NCBI GenBank assembly: GCA_944474755.1
Contig: OX104115.1
Location: forward strand, 57,292,648-57,356,647
Source of the DNA: Limnoperna fortunei
Lineage: Eukaryota; Mollusca; Bivalvia; Mytilida; Modiolidae
Direction of reading: 5' to 3'
DNA length: 64,000 nt
Below, in pieces: positions 33,768 to 45,179 of the stretch. Position numbers and translations under genes: made by a program. How positions within the stretch are numbered: the stretch's first letter is position 1; each line of letters starts with the position of its first letter. The notes beneath the pieces were generated by a model, which was not told where the DNA came from, did not search any database, and saw nothing but the letters and a program-made list of their open reading frames with translations.

Positions 33768-35434
33768 ATGGATGATTTTGGAGAAATTATTTTTCAACCC
33801 AACCCTGATAGGTTCCAAGAGGAACATGATAATGATGAAACCTTGCCCCAGTCTGATACCTTAGAAGGTTGATTCTGTCAGGCACATTGCTAGACTTGAC
33901 ATAGATAATATTACAGAATCTATAAGAACAGAACTAAAACATGATTTTAGAAGTCAACTCCTTGAGGTCACACATGATATAAAAAACTTTCAGAAAGTTA
34001 TCATTGATTCAATCAAAAAGATGCAACAAGACATTGAAGAAGATATATCTTTAATAAAAAATCGCATTATGAGAATTGAGGACCAGGTTCAAGAGAACAC
34101 TGACACAATCATAAACATCAAACACATTGTTGAGTGCAAAGACAACCAGACAAAATAAATTGACGAGAGGTGTGTGACATCCTGCAAACCAAGTTCAGAC
34201 CAAACGGCAGCTTAACAACAAGAAATAACAGACAAACAAAATGCAAAAAAAAAATTGTTTATTTGATAAAGAAATACAACAACACAATAGTGATTGTAAG
34301 ATTTTTTTATTGAAAGAATCTGTGCTGGATAGGCTTCAACCTAGGGTTGTTAATCAAAATAATATACATAAGGTTGGAAATGTGGTTATGAAACCACAAT
34401 TATATGAAGAGGAGGATGACCTTGATGAATATTTGGCCAAGTTTGAAATACTGGCTGAAATTAATGGTTGGGATTACACAACCAAGTCATTACATTTGGC
34501 AGGGAGTTTAAATGAGTCTAGGAGAGATTTTGACAGCTTGGTCAAGGTATTAAATAAAAGGTACGGGTCAGCTGAGAAGTCAGGTCAGAACAAAATTGCA
34601 AAACAGAATAAGGGGAAAAAAACCCTACCAGAATTAGCACAGTCAATTTAGAAATTGACTGGTCAAGCCTACCCCAGTGCCCCATCTTCTTTAATAAGTG
34701 TGTTAGCTCTTGATCATTTTATTGATGCTATCCTAGACTGTGATATGAGGTTGAAATTAAAGGAGTCAAATATAAAAACCATAAATGAGGCAGAAACCTT
34801 AGCAGTTATGTTGGAAACATTGAGGTTGGCGGAGCGCCAGAAGGGTAGATTAGTTAGGCAGGCTGATAAAAATGAAAGCTCAGAGTGTGACAAAGGAGTA
34901 AATAAAGATGTTTTGAAAGAAATAACGGAAATCTTTCTGTATTTAAAGATTCAATTTCATTCCTTGTTATGTAGGTTGGTTAAAGGTCTACATCCCACTG
35001 TGGATACAAGATGGATAACGTAAAAATTATAGGCATTATAAAAAACAACCATAGAGCACAATTTAATGGACAAAATTGGCAGGTACCAGAATGGTTTCCT
35101 GAATACATATTCTGTATCAAGTTTTTGCACTGCTGGTAAATTGAAAACACTGAATTGTCTCCCCTTATAATTTCAATTTATTCTTAAAGGTCTACAATCC
35201 CATGGTGGATACAAGGGGGATAACCCAAATTATAGGCATTATCAAAACAACCATAGATCACAATATAATGGGCGAAATAAGAATTTTGACCATGGTAATA
35301 GAGGTTTCAGTCAAGAATGTGGAAATTTCAGGTCTCAGAGACAACACTACCAGAGTGATTCTAATCAGGGAAACCACTGGAATTTGAACTCGGGGGTCGG
35401 AGCGCGACCAGTACAAAATGGACCTCGTCAATAG
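33768..35434 (+). pseudogene. gag: Gag of the composite Gypsy element (broken)
   Basis: ATG at 33,768 opens 34 codons (MDDFGEIIFQPNPDRFQEEH...) to a TGA. The gag continues in another frame with a coiled-coil region to about 34,158. The main capsid-like part is at 34,241-35,023 ('KPQLYEEEDDLDEYLAKFEI', 'KTLPELAQSI', then in-frame TAG at 34,649, then 'DHFIDAILDCDMRLKL'). The C-terminus at 35,188-35,434 is rich in Gly, Asn, Tyr and Arg ('GGYKGDNPNYRHYQNNH'), with no CCHC knuckle visible. Part of this tail is duplicated in decayed form (34,981-35,080 against 35,188-35,285). Confidence 0.78.
34981..35285 (+). repeat. Degenerate direct duplication in the gag tail
   Basis: 'aaaggtctacatcccactgtggatacaag..ggataac' and 'aattataggcattat...aaacaaccatag' occur at 34,983-35,060 and again at 35,188-35,253, about 207 bp apart. 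Confidence 0.75.
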
Positions 35435-35460
35435 GTGTTAATGAATCCTGGACCAAAAAT

Positions 35461-38400
35461 GAAAGTTTATTTGTAAAAGCAAAAATTTATGATAAATGTT
35501 TAGCCTTATTGGTTGACACAGGGGCTAATGTTACCATTTTAAGCAAAAAGGTTGTGCATGATTTTACTCCTTCACAAGGTTGAACCTGTAAGTATAAATT
35601 TAATTACTGCTACTAGTGAAAGCTCACCATTTTAGGGCAGTTAAATGTTGATATTGGTCTAGGATCAAAATATTATCCTCATAGTGTATTGATAGCTGAT
35701 ATACCAGGTGAAGGCATCTTGGGTATGGATTTTTTACTTACTCATAACTGTGATGTTTTATTGAGTAAGAATAAATTGAAATTATCAGGGGAGACAATTC
35801 AGTGTTGTCAATTTTCCAGCAGTGCAAAAACTTGATACAGAATATGTATTCAGGAAACCATTCTGGTACCTGCCATTCAGAAATAATTGTTTAGGGGAGC
35901 CTACCAGTCCCATATTTAAAGGTTCAATAGGATTGATTGAACCCAATAAGGAATTTATAGAAAAATCTAGTTTGTTGATTGCAAGAGCAATAGTAAAATC
36001 AAATATTTATGATATACCCCTGAGAATTATTAATGTTAAGGACCAACCATGTACTCTATACAAGGGAACTCTGGTGTCTCAATATAACAAAATAAATGAA
36101 AATGATATCCAGTCTTATGAGATTGTATTTAGTATAAAAAAAGACCAAATAAATTCCAGTAAAGAGAAAGAATTCCCCGCACATTTAAAAGATGTATTTG
36201 AATCTTGCAAACATGATCTTAATGAAGATCAGAAAATTAAATTTAAGGATCTCTTAATAGAATATAGTAACATTTTCTCAAAATCTTCTGAAGATATTGA
36301 GTTGACCCACTTGATTGAACACAACATTGAAACTGGAAATCACCCACCTGTAGACAAAAAGCTAGGCGTATACCCTTAGCAAAAGATGAAAGATGCTGAG
36401 GAGGAAATTAAGAAAATGGTTCAACAATATATAATAGAACCCTCAACAAGTCCATGTAATTCCAATATTGTTTTAGTTAAAAAATCGGATGGTACCTGGC
36501 CGGTCTGTATAGATTTCCGTGGCGTTAATGAATGTGTTGTGAAAAATTCCCACGCTTTACCGCGTACTGATGATACAATTGATGCCTTGTCAGGGGCTAA
36601 GTTCTTTTCAAATGTCGATTTACGTGCGGGCTATTTTCAAATACCTGTAGCTGAGGAAGCAGCGTTTTTCTTCCCTGGGGGAGGCTTATGGCAATTTAAG
36701 CGAATTCCTATGGGACTTTGTAACAGTGCACCAGTTTTTGAAAGACTTATGGAAAAGGTTTCGTCAGGTTTGACCTGACGTATATGTCTTGTTTATCTGG
36801 ACGATGTCATTATTTATTCTAAATCATTTGAAAACCATTTGAATAACTTAAGTGAGGTATTTAAAAGATTAAGGGTGGCTAATTTGAAACTAAGCCCAAA
36901 GAAATGTAATTTTCTAAAAAAAGAGGTAAAGTTTTTTGGTCACATTGTTAGTGAAAATGGAGTATCCACCGATCCTACCAAAATTCAAGCAGTCAAAGAA
37001 TGACCTGAACCAAGAATTGTTAAAGAAACAACAGGTTTCCTAGGTCTCACATCCTATTACAGAAAATTCATTTTAGGTTATGCAGATATAGCCAAAACTT
37101 TGCATAAAATTACAGAGAAGAACCACAAATTTGTTTGGACAGAAGACTGTCATATGGCATTTGAGAATTTAGAGGGTGCTCTGATACAGGCTCCAATCCT
37201 TTCATATCCTACACAGGATGATTTATTTATTTTAGATACCGATGCCAGTAATATTGTCATGTGGGCGGTACTTTCTCAGATTCAAGACGGGTGGAAAAAG
37301 TTATTTGCTATTTTAGTAAGACTTTTTGAGAGAAGATATTGTGTAACTCGAAGAGAGTTATTGGCAGTGGTTGTATTAATCAAGCATTTTCTTCATTACC
37401 TGTATGGAAGATATTTTAAAGTAAGAATTGATCATGGTGCTTTAAGCTGGTTGTTTAGATTTAAAACCCTGAAGGGAAGTTGGCCCGGTTGTTTGAGGTT
37501 TAAGCCTCTTATGATTTTAAAATTGAGCACAGAGCAGGTCGCTCTCATGACAATGCAGATGCCTTAGGTAGCAGGCCATGTTTTCACAAAGAATACTGCG
37601 CAAGGGCAGAAGGAAAATATGAATGTTTTAAAGACCATGAGAATGTGAAAATTACAAAGGGCGATAAGTCAAATGTCCTTGATACTGTATTTAAACCTTG
37701 CATTGTTCAAGGTGACAGTGAAGGTCATCAATTAAATACTAGTTCAAACATGGAAATTTCAGAAGAAAATGTTGATTTAAGTTCACAAATAAAATGGGAT
37801 TCTCAAGTCAACCTTGATGTATGCCATGGAGGTTATGAAAATGTAATGGTCAGTACAAGAGCTAAAAATTATGAGACAGAAATTCAGGATGAAACATTTT
37901 ATAGTAATAACTCCAGTATAAACAACCTTAAAGATGCTCAGCTATCTGAAGTAATAAGTCAGCTAGTAAAGTGGAAAAAGGAGGATATGAAACCCAAGTA
38001 GGAAGAAATATCACATTTAAGTCCAGAATTAAAAGTTTTTCTGGCAAGGCTAGAGTCTTTACTTTTAGAAAATGAAATTCTTTATGGAAAGTGGGAAAAA
38101 GATGATGGTAAAAGCTATGACTTGCATGCTATAATGTCAAGCAGTCTACAGAGATTTGTTTTGAACCAAGCTCATAACTCTGTGACTGGGGGCCATCTCA
38201 GGACAAAGAAAACCCTGTCCAAGATTAAAACGAGGTATTTGTGGTACAGAATGAGGCAAGATGTAAAGTTTTGGTGTATCAACTGTGATGCGTGTGCATC
38301 CAAAAAGGCACCTTCAAGAAAGCCTAGGGCCCCTATAGGACAGTATTTGGTTGGAGCTCCTTGGTAGAGAGTAGCATTGTATATTTTAGGCACCCTTCCA

Positions 38401-39237
38401 CACAGTGAAAAAGAAAACAGATACCTTTCAGAAGTACAAGACTATTTTTCTAAATGGGCAGATGCAATGCCTATACCTGATGCTGAAGCAGCAACTATTG
38501 CTGAGAAGTTTATTGACAGAATAGTCTCCATTTCTGGAGCGCCTATGTCTCTCCATACGGACCAAGGGTCCAACTTTGAATCCAATGTGTTCAAGGAAAT
38601 GTGCCGTATTTTGGGAATTAATAAAACCCATAAAACTCCATATCGACCGAAGTCGGATGGTTGAAAGGGCAAATTGTACAATAGAATCTATGTTATCTGC
38701 TTTTGTAAGCAAGCACTAGAAAGATTGGGATAAAGATATATATTATTGATGTTTGCGTATATGTCAGCAGAACATGAAAGTTTAGGAGTTTCACCATGTA
38801 CTATGATTTTGGGGAGAGAGATTAATTTGCCGATGGATTTGGTATTAAGGATACCTGAAAGTAAAAATGAGGTACCAGTTCATAAGTCAGTGTATGCTTA
38901 TGAATTAGAGGTTTGACTCTATTCACCATTTTCTAGAAATAAACTTAAACTGTCAAGTGACAGGACGAAAAGAAATTATGATTTGGGTACAAGGTTGCAA
39001 AAATTTGATGTTGGTTCAGCAGTATGGCTGCACAATCCTCAAAGAACAAAGGGTTTATGTCCTAAACTTCAAAGTTATTGGACAGGTCCCTTTGTGGTAG
39101 TGGACAAGTTAAATTATGTGATATACAGAATACAGAGAAGCCCTAAAAGCTGCCCAAAAGTGGTACACCAGGATCGACTGAAACCTTACGGAGGGGATAA
39201 TCAACCCACTTGGTTAATAAGACAGCAATCTATCTAG
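35461..39237 (+). pseudogene. pol: Pol of the composite Gypsy element (PR-RT-RH-INT, broken)
   Basis: Protease has DTGA (DTG at 35,515-35,523) and 'GEGILGMDFLL' near 35,710. Reverse transcriptase runs about 36,300-37,000 with 'IDFRGVNECVVKNSHALPR', 'RIPMGLCNSAPVFERLM' and YLDD at 36,794-36,805. RNase H has 'LDTDASNIVMWAVLSQ' near 37,231. Integrase has the zinc-binding region at 38,170-38,310, the core with 'LHTDQGSNF' near 38,555 and a C-terminal barrel at 38,983-39,237 ('FDVGSAVWLHNPQ'). In-frame stops or shifts occur near 36,379, 36,776, 37,003, 37,567, 38,001, 38,367, 38,664 and 38,914. All are typical decay; the enzyme cannot be made. Confidence 0.85.
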
Positions 39238-39413
39238 CACAGGTTCTTAATTTTTATAATGCTTCACATCCAATATAAATAAAAATTAATAAAATGTTTC
39301 TTCTATTAAAAGATGACAATCTATGCAAATGGACTATGCCACGACTTCAGTTTTGTCTAATCTATAACCTGCAAAAGGCACATGGACGAGCAACATAGTG
39401 GATTTGGTTTGAG

Positions 39414-40620
39414 ATGTGGTCAGTGGTCAGTCGACAGGCGGCACACAGAAGTTGCTCGGGGGTACTGCAGAGGATAAACAGGTCAACGATGACCTTCACA
39501 TCTGAAGAGGCTGATGCCTATGACCGCTTTTTCATGAGTCGGGAGATTAAGCTTATAGTAGAGAAAGTCTCCTTAAAGGAGAAGTTAAGAAGTGTCAAGA
39601 CAAACAAGGTCAAATCACATACAAAGAAGGACAGTGTGGAAAAGAGATCACCTTTGTCTGGCTTGTACCCTGATAACACCAGGAGTTAAGTCAGACAAGA
39701 CAGAGGACAGGAAGAGGAAGAGAGAGCCGAAGGACACAGAGAAATAGAGGAAGGGATCAAGATCAACCAAAGAGAAGGAGAATAACATCAGAAATGAAGC
39801 AGAAAGGAAGGCGAAATCTAAGAGAGAGAGATATCAGGAGAGGTGAAAACAACAGAAAAGGAGAAAACTAAGAAAGAGGAAGCAAGCAAAGACAACCAAG
39901 CTCAAGTGAAGGGAAGAACTGAACTTAGAGAAATTGAAGGAAGAAGCAAGGGATTTAGACATCTCCTCTTGCAAGGAGGTATCCCTGTATGAAGATGGAA
40001 AATTTAGTGAAGATGAGGACATGGAGAAGGAGGTGTTGACTCATATTGTCACTGAACCAATAACACCGTTTGAATTGTCTGAAGCGGAGGAAGAGGATGA
40101 GCCTGAGCCTGAGATAGATAATCAGAGAGAGGAAAAGGTGGTAATGGACGACTTAACAGTGTCTGCTACATCAACAGTGTCCACCATGGAAGCAGGGAAC
40201 ATAGCAGCCCAAATTATTGAAGGCCAGATGGAAGGACCGGCTGAAGCATTAACAAACACGCTTTATTTTAAATGTCGGTGGGGCAAGATTTGAAACTTCA
40301 GCCCGTGTAATTAACAATGTTCCAGATTCTGCTATAGTAGCCATGATAAAAAATGACTCTGTTGTACACCATACAATGTAGAAGGGAGATCTTGTTACTT
40401 TTTTTATAGGGACCCGAGATATTTTGGATTAATTTTGAACTACTTAAGAAATGGTGCTCATCTAAATTTTGATATTTTACCTAGAGACATTAGACAAAAT
40501 GAGAGAATTACAGAATGGGGCAAATTTTTATGGATTAACCCATTTGGAACTAAATGTTGTAAAAAGAATTCGAGATGTGCTGGAAGGATCTATATTTTGA
40601 ACTTGGGGGTAGATTGTTAG
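39414..40620 (+). pseudogene. Extra ORF after pol: charged region plus BTB/T1 (KCTD-like) domain
   Basis: Between integrase and the 3'UTR. It begins near 39,414/39,489 ('MTFTSEEADAYDRFFMSREI') and runs through a Lys/Arg/Glu-rich stretch (39,690-39,950, coiled-coil-like) and an acidic segment ('SEAEEEDEPEPEIDNQREE'). After a one-base frame change near 40,262 it enters a BTB fold: 'LILNVGGARFETSARVINNV' then PDSAIVAMI at about 40,262-40,380. After a further break it continues with 'YRDPRYFGLILNYLRNGAHL' and 'NFDILPRDIRQ' at 40,400-40,500. The order LNVGG-RFETS-PDS-FxRDP-FxxILNYLR is that of the potassium-channel tetramerisation (T1/KCTD) type BTB domain. The domain in KCTD proteins mediates oligomerisation and cullin-3 binding. 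Its role in the element is unknown. Confidence 0.8.
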
Positions 40621-41050
40621 TAGGAAATTTGCAGAATCATGACTATTAGTGTGAACATAGGGGGTGGACTTTATATTTGCATCTATAATTATTCTACTTA
40701 ATACAGATGTTGAATTTTATTCTTAATTCGATAAGCCCTATGACGTCTTTAATGACTGATGATAATATTTTGCTCTTCTTCTCTCAGGTTTTGTTGTCCC
40801 GTATTGGCTTATTTATTCACATATAGTAGAAGGTGGCGTCTTGTATAAATTGTGTCTTTTTCATGTTGAAGTACCAAAGATACTTTAAAAATATTTATTC
40901 TTATATTTGATATGTGAATATATATAAGTTATCATGTTTGTTTAACTATGCTATAGTAATATATATGCATTTTATTGTTGGAGTTAACCAAACTGTTTAA
41001 AGGTTACCTCCCTTACATTTGAGGACACATGCTTTAACTGGGAGGGGCAG
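40621..41050 (+). other. 3'UTR and polypurine tract of the composite element
   Basis: No ORF. It carries a strong splice-acceptor-like tract 'ttttgctcttcttctctcag' (40,769-40,788) and ends in the polypurine tract 'aactgggaggggcag' right before the LTR. It is duplicated at 32,387-32,669. Confidence 0.75.
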
Positions 41051-42121
41051 TGTAACAATACAGCTATATATATATTAGTGACAACCCCATAGGGAAATGA
41101 ATGTATTAATATTGTCACTTGAAAACATCTTATTCAAGAGTTTAATATAATAAATGTCCACGATCGGCAAATTTTTGACATTTTCGGAGATCGCTATGTT
41201 CGGCATTATTTTTACACATAAAATCGGTTGGTTGACTTATTCATTGTGAATGATATGATACATAATGTTATTACCTTTCTATTTGTGTATTTATTAAACA
41301 GTTGTCATGCATAATTGTCCGTAACCATCCAAAAGTAGGCATGGAAGTTACTTGATGTGTTTATGTGTATTCAAATTTACCGGGAATGCACACACAATTT
41401 ATTGTTCTCCAACAGGCGTGAATTGATTGGCTGTTTCGCTGATGGAAAGCCAATAAAAAGGGGGCTTGCGCCAACCTTCTTCAGATATTATATCTCAATT
41501 CATACAAGAGTGGGACTGATCTTGTGATCAAACTTGATTCAACCTTTGCTAGTAAATAACCAGATCAACCACCATGAGGTGTGAAGAGAAATTTGGGTCC
41601 AGTAGCCATGTGACGTCTGCAGTCAACCTTCTCAAGTCCCGCCTCAACCTACGTCATTTCAACCTTCTACCGGAAATCAACCTTTATTTGTTTATCGGTT
41701 GTTAAGGACTTTAAGACGTTAAAGAATTATTACTAGGGTTGAAAGATCAACCTTGTATGATTTTTAAAATTAAATCAAAGAATCTTAGGTTGAAAGATCA
41801 ACCTTTACCCCTTCCCGTCAGTCCAGTCAACCTTCATCAGTCTACCTTCATTTGTCAACCTTCGCCAGTCAACCTTCGTAGTCAACCTTCGTACAATATC
41901 AAGGATGGTTACGGTTGTTTAATTATATATGCCTTATATATATTGTATATAGTATATTTTAATTTTAATATACATAAAAATATGTATTTCTATCCTGATT
42001 TTGTCTAATTCAACCTTCATACCAAAGCAAAGGCCCACTCCAAATTAAGTTTCGGTTGAGCTCTTTGTATTCAAATTTACATGCTAGTTGCCACTCGGAT
42101 AGAAAGGGCGAAACCGTTACA
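41051..42121 (+). repeat. Right (3') LTR, complete
   Basis: 1,071 bp from TGTAACAATACAG to GAAACCGTTACA, with terminal inverted repeats TGTAAC/GTTACA. Compared with the middle LTR it lacks 19 bp near 41,350 and about 19 bp near 41,600, and has point differences throughout, so the insertion is old. Confidence 0.9.
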
Positions 42122-42125
42122 ATAT
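42122..42125 (+). other. Target site duplication ATAT, right copy
   Basis: It follows the LTR end and matches 32,304-32,307. Confidence 0.85.
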
Positions 42126-43960
42126 TGTTGACCGTTGAACAGAATCTGGAAATCAATTTATCCTAAAAATAATAGATAGTGCTACAATACCTCAATAGGC
42201 CTTTGCGTTGCGCAGTTGTGATGTTAAAAATGTGACTAATACTCTCATGGAACTCATGAGTTCGAATTCCCAGAGCAATTTTAACCGACCAAGGTACAAG
42301 TCAACTTCTGAAGCAGTTTCATGATTAGCTATACCAAATGGGAGGACAGAAAAGGTTAATGTGGCACTGAAGTCAATGAAGAAGAAACTGTGTAAACAAC
42401 AGTGTGTATATAGAAAAGTGTCTCATGAAGAAACTGGGTATGCTTAATTTGAATTATTATAAGTAACAAATCATAAATGATTATGAGGTAAATCAATCAA
42501 TAATGGAACATATATTGATTGAAAGAAGTAGGCTAGTAGATTCAACTGAAATTGTTGAAAACGATCTTCAAAACAGATAAGAAAAGATCCAGGTGTGATA
42601 TTACCGAATAGCAGAAGAGTGAAAGTTTAGTCAGTGTGAAGAAGTGCTAATACTTCTAATGTCTGACACTCATAAAATGTTAGCTCAGTGGAATGGATCC
42701 ATTCCCGTCATTGAGTGTGTTAATAATGTCAACTATCGTGTAAATGTAGGTGTGTTAGTAACCTCATTAACTTACTCAAAAAGTATAAAAAGATTGCAAT
42801 GTTTGTATCCAGTGACAATAATAAATCGCAATTCAGAGCAAATTTATCCGAATGATGAAACAGAACCAGTACTGGATACAATTTCTGATCAAAAGTTGAA
42901 TACAGAACAGAGGAATTAACTGAGAGAATTTTCATAACGTTTTTACGTCAAAACTAGGTCGCTGTAACCTTGTTACACACAGCATACGTACGACAAGTGA
43001 ATTACTCATATCAAAGATATCAAGGAAGCCATACAGGAATCGAAAGCTTATCCAAATCTGTGCAAAGAATAAGCGAAGTATTTGAAGAAAAAAAAACGGT
43101 AATCGCCAAGTAACATTATCGGTAGATACGAAGGAAAAACCTACATTTGTCACTGTTTGTTGTATACGAATTCAAGGTAAAGCACCTCGGGATGATAAAA
43201 TCTCTATCAACTTGCATTCATGCTATGGAAATGTTTTAGGATTTACGAATGCTGTCGCATATTTTGATGACATTATTATTGAGTGAAACTTGGAAAGATC
43301 GTTTAAACAATCTAAAACATGTTTGATACAGACTCAAGGATGCTGGACTCACAGTGCGACAGTCAAAATAAATGCAAACCGTGAGCACGTGAAATCATAT
43401 GTCTAGAATATATTATAGGCTCAGGAAAACTTAAACCTGATCCAGAGAAAAAAACTGCAATGAGAAAATTTCCACTCCCTACCACAAAGAAAGTTCTGCA
43501 ATCGTTTTAGTGATTACCGGGGAATTATAGACAATACATTAAGGATTGTGCGAGAATGGCAACACCACTTACAGACATGTTAATGAAAGGTAAACCGAAC
43601 AATTAAAATGATATCCATCAGAAACAACAGCTTTTAAGTAACGAAATGAGACCCTAGTCACATCACTAGTGTGATTAAAAATCCAGACTTTGAACGTCAA
43701 TTCATTTTGCAAACCCATGCAAGTAATAATGCAGTTGGAACTGTATTAAGCCAACAAATGGGGGATGGTGAACACCCTGTTGCCTATCAAAGTAAAACGT
43801 TAATGTCAAGCGAACAAACAACTACAAAAGTTGAAAATGAACTATTAGTCATCGTTTATGCAATCGGAAGTTTATCATATTACTTGGATTGACGAAACTT
43901 AATTATTGACACATTGAAACTGATCATAATTTGTTGACATGGCTTAATCGAATGAAGCCT
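42122..43960 (+). pseudogene. Old Gypsy-type element, right half: integrase core, then RT and RNase H
   Basis: The integrase interrupted at 32,307 resumes with 'TESGNQFILKIIDSAT' (42,139 on) and the second catalytic motif 'ILTDQGTS' near 42,275. The C-terminal GPY/F-like module is at 42,640-42,790 ('MLAQWNGSIPVIECVNNVNY'). RT follows downstream: 'LYEFKVKHLGMIKSLSTC' near 43,150, 'VAYFDDIII' near 43,257 and 'GSGKLKPDPEKKTAMRKF' near 43,430. RNase H is at 43,671-43,960 ('LQTHASNNAVGTVLSQQM'). So integrase precedes RT, as in Gmr1-like elements. About 100 residues of RT between its start and 43,095 seem deleted. Many stops are present. Confidence 0.75.
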
Positions 43961-44490
43961 AAAATTTTTAAATCCTTCTCTCCTGACTATTAACTTTTTA
44001 AATTCTTCTCTTGAGAGGGGGCATTCAAATTTATTATTTTTTGAGATTCAACTAAAATGTTTATCTTTTCGGCATATCCAAGATGTTTATAATGTCATAA
44101 AGTCTTTATTTTCAAGGTGTCGTAATGATCGTTTTAATGACATATGAAAACAGAAATAAATATCTTGAAAAATTATTTATATTTACTTTTTTGAGCTGCA
44201 AAGAAATGATTTTAAAATGATATGTTATACATTTTACAATTAATTATTAACATATTTAAATGACATCCTGTCGTTTGCTTTCGATTATCAGCTTGTCAAC
44301 ACTGCAGTTGTGAATTCTAGCAAGATTTGCAACATAAATCGAAAAGAATCGCTTAAAGACGAAATGGGTTCCCTTTTTATAGTGGTCAGCGTATCTTAAT
44401 TCTTCACGGATGCAGGTGATCTCGATCGTATTAAAAAAATTATATTCAAAATTTGATTATTAGTGCTAAAAAAAAATAGAAAAAACTTCT
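43961..44490. other. Downstream flank of the old element, nothing certain
   Basis: A purine run 'cttgagagggggcat' (44,011-44,025) could be a remnant polypurine tract, but no LTR boundary is visible. The rest is AT-rich. Confidence 0.3.
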
Positions 44491-44495
44491 TATTT

Positions 44496-44740
44496 CGTTT
44501 AAACGGTTTATTAATTCGTGTATACGATTTATTAATCCGTGTGAACGGTTTATTAAATCGTTTCAACGGTTTATTAATCGTTGTACGGTTATTAAATCGT
44601 TTGTACGATTTATTAAATCGTTTGTACGGTTTATTAAATTGTTTGTACGATTTATTAAATCGTATCGTTTTAGACGATTCAATAAACCGTACAAACGAAT
44701 TAATAAACCGTACAAACGAATTAATAAATCGTACAAACGA
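44496..44740. repeat. 21-bp minisatellite with internal inversion (giant hairpin)
   Basis: Eight units of 19-21 bp of the form 'cgtttgtacgatttattaaat' run from 44,496 to about 44,661. A short irregular spacer (about 44,662-44,686) follows, then three units of the reverse complement ('cgtacaaacgaattaataaa') to 44,740. Because 21 bp is seven codons, false ORFs appear on both strands with a repeating heptapeptide. The two arms can pair. Confidence 0.9.
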
Positions 44741-44759
44741 AAAAAAAATATTTTTTTGT

Positions 44760-45175
44760 TTGGCACGAATAAGCACTGCAAATAAAAGCTACAGTAAAAC
44801 AGTAAAATCTTTTTTCATGTCAAATGCCTCCTAAAATATTTGGAACCTTAATTTTTATTACTTACAAAATACTTACTTTTTTGGAGGGGCTGCTGGCTCA
44901 CGTTTCGCATTGATACGCTGAAATGTAATATAAAGTGGTAATGTCGTGAAACAACACGCATAACATTATAAAGGTAAGAATATGTAAAAATACGATAATC
45001 CATAATGGATTTGGTCGAGACGTATCATTTTCTTACAAAGAACAGTGTAAAGTGGTTGAGTTTATTTGATGTTTTTCGGGTACTATTGTTACTTAATTAA
45101 AAGTAAATTGATATATATTCACGGATTATTCATCAATTCGAAATATTTCTCTACAGACAATACTGTAATAAATAT
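44760..45175. other. Intergenic, nothing recognised
   Basis: AT-rich spacer between the minisatellite and the decayed satellite. Confidence 0.35.
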
Positions 45176-45179
45176 TATA

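Larger units (their letters stand above)
32308..42121 (+). mobile_element. Composite Ty3/Gypsy retrotransposon carrying a BTB-domain ORF
   Basis: 9,814-bp insertion with 4-bp ATAT duplications. Order: LTR stub (32,308-32,386), 3'UTR copy (32,387-32,669), middle LTR (32,670 to about 33,725), gag (33,768-35,434), pol (35,461-39,237), extra ORF with BTB domain (39,414-40,620), 3'UTR (40,621-41,050) and right LTR (41,051-42,121). The extra left 3'UTR plus LTR stub implies that two copies once shared a central LTR, and that most of the left copy was then deleted. Every ORF has stops or shifts, so the element is dead. The pol order PR-RT-RH-INT is the normal Gypsy order. Confidence 0.85.

Noticed and set aside
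44496..44740. CRISPR-like regular repeat
   Set aside because: Units abut without unique spacers, change orientation, and the genome is eukaryotic.
44396..44834. Long overlapping ORFs on both strands with repeated heptapeptides
   Set aside because: They are a by-product of the 21-bp minisatellite (unit equals seven codons), with no other coding evidence.
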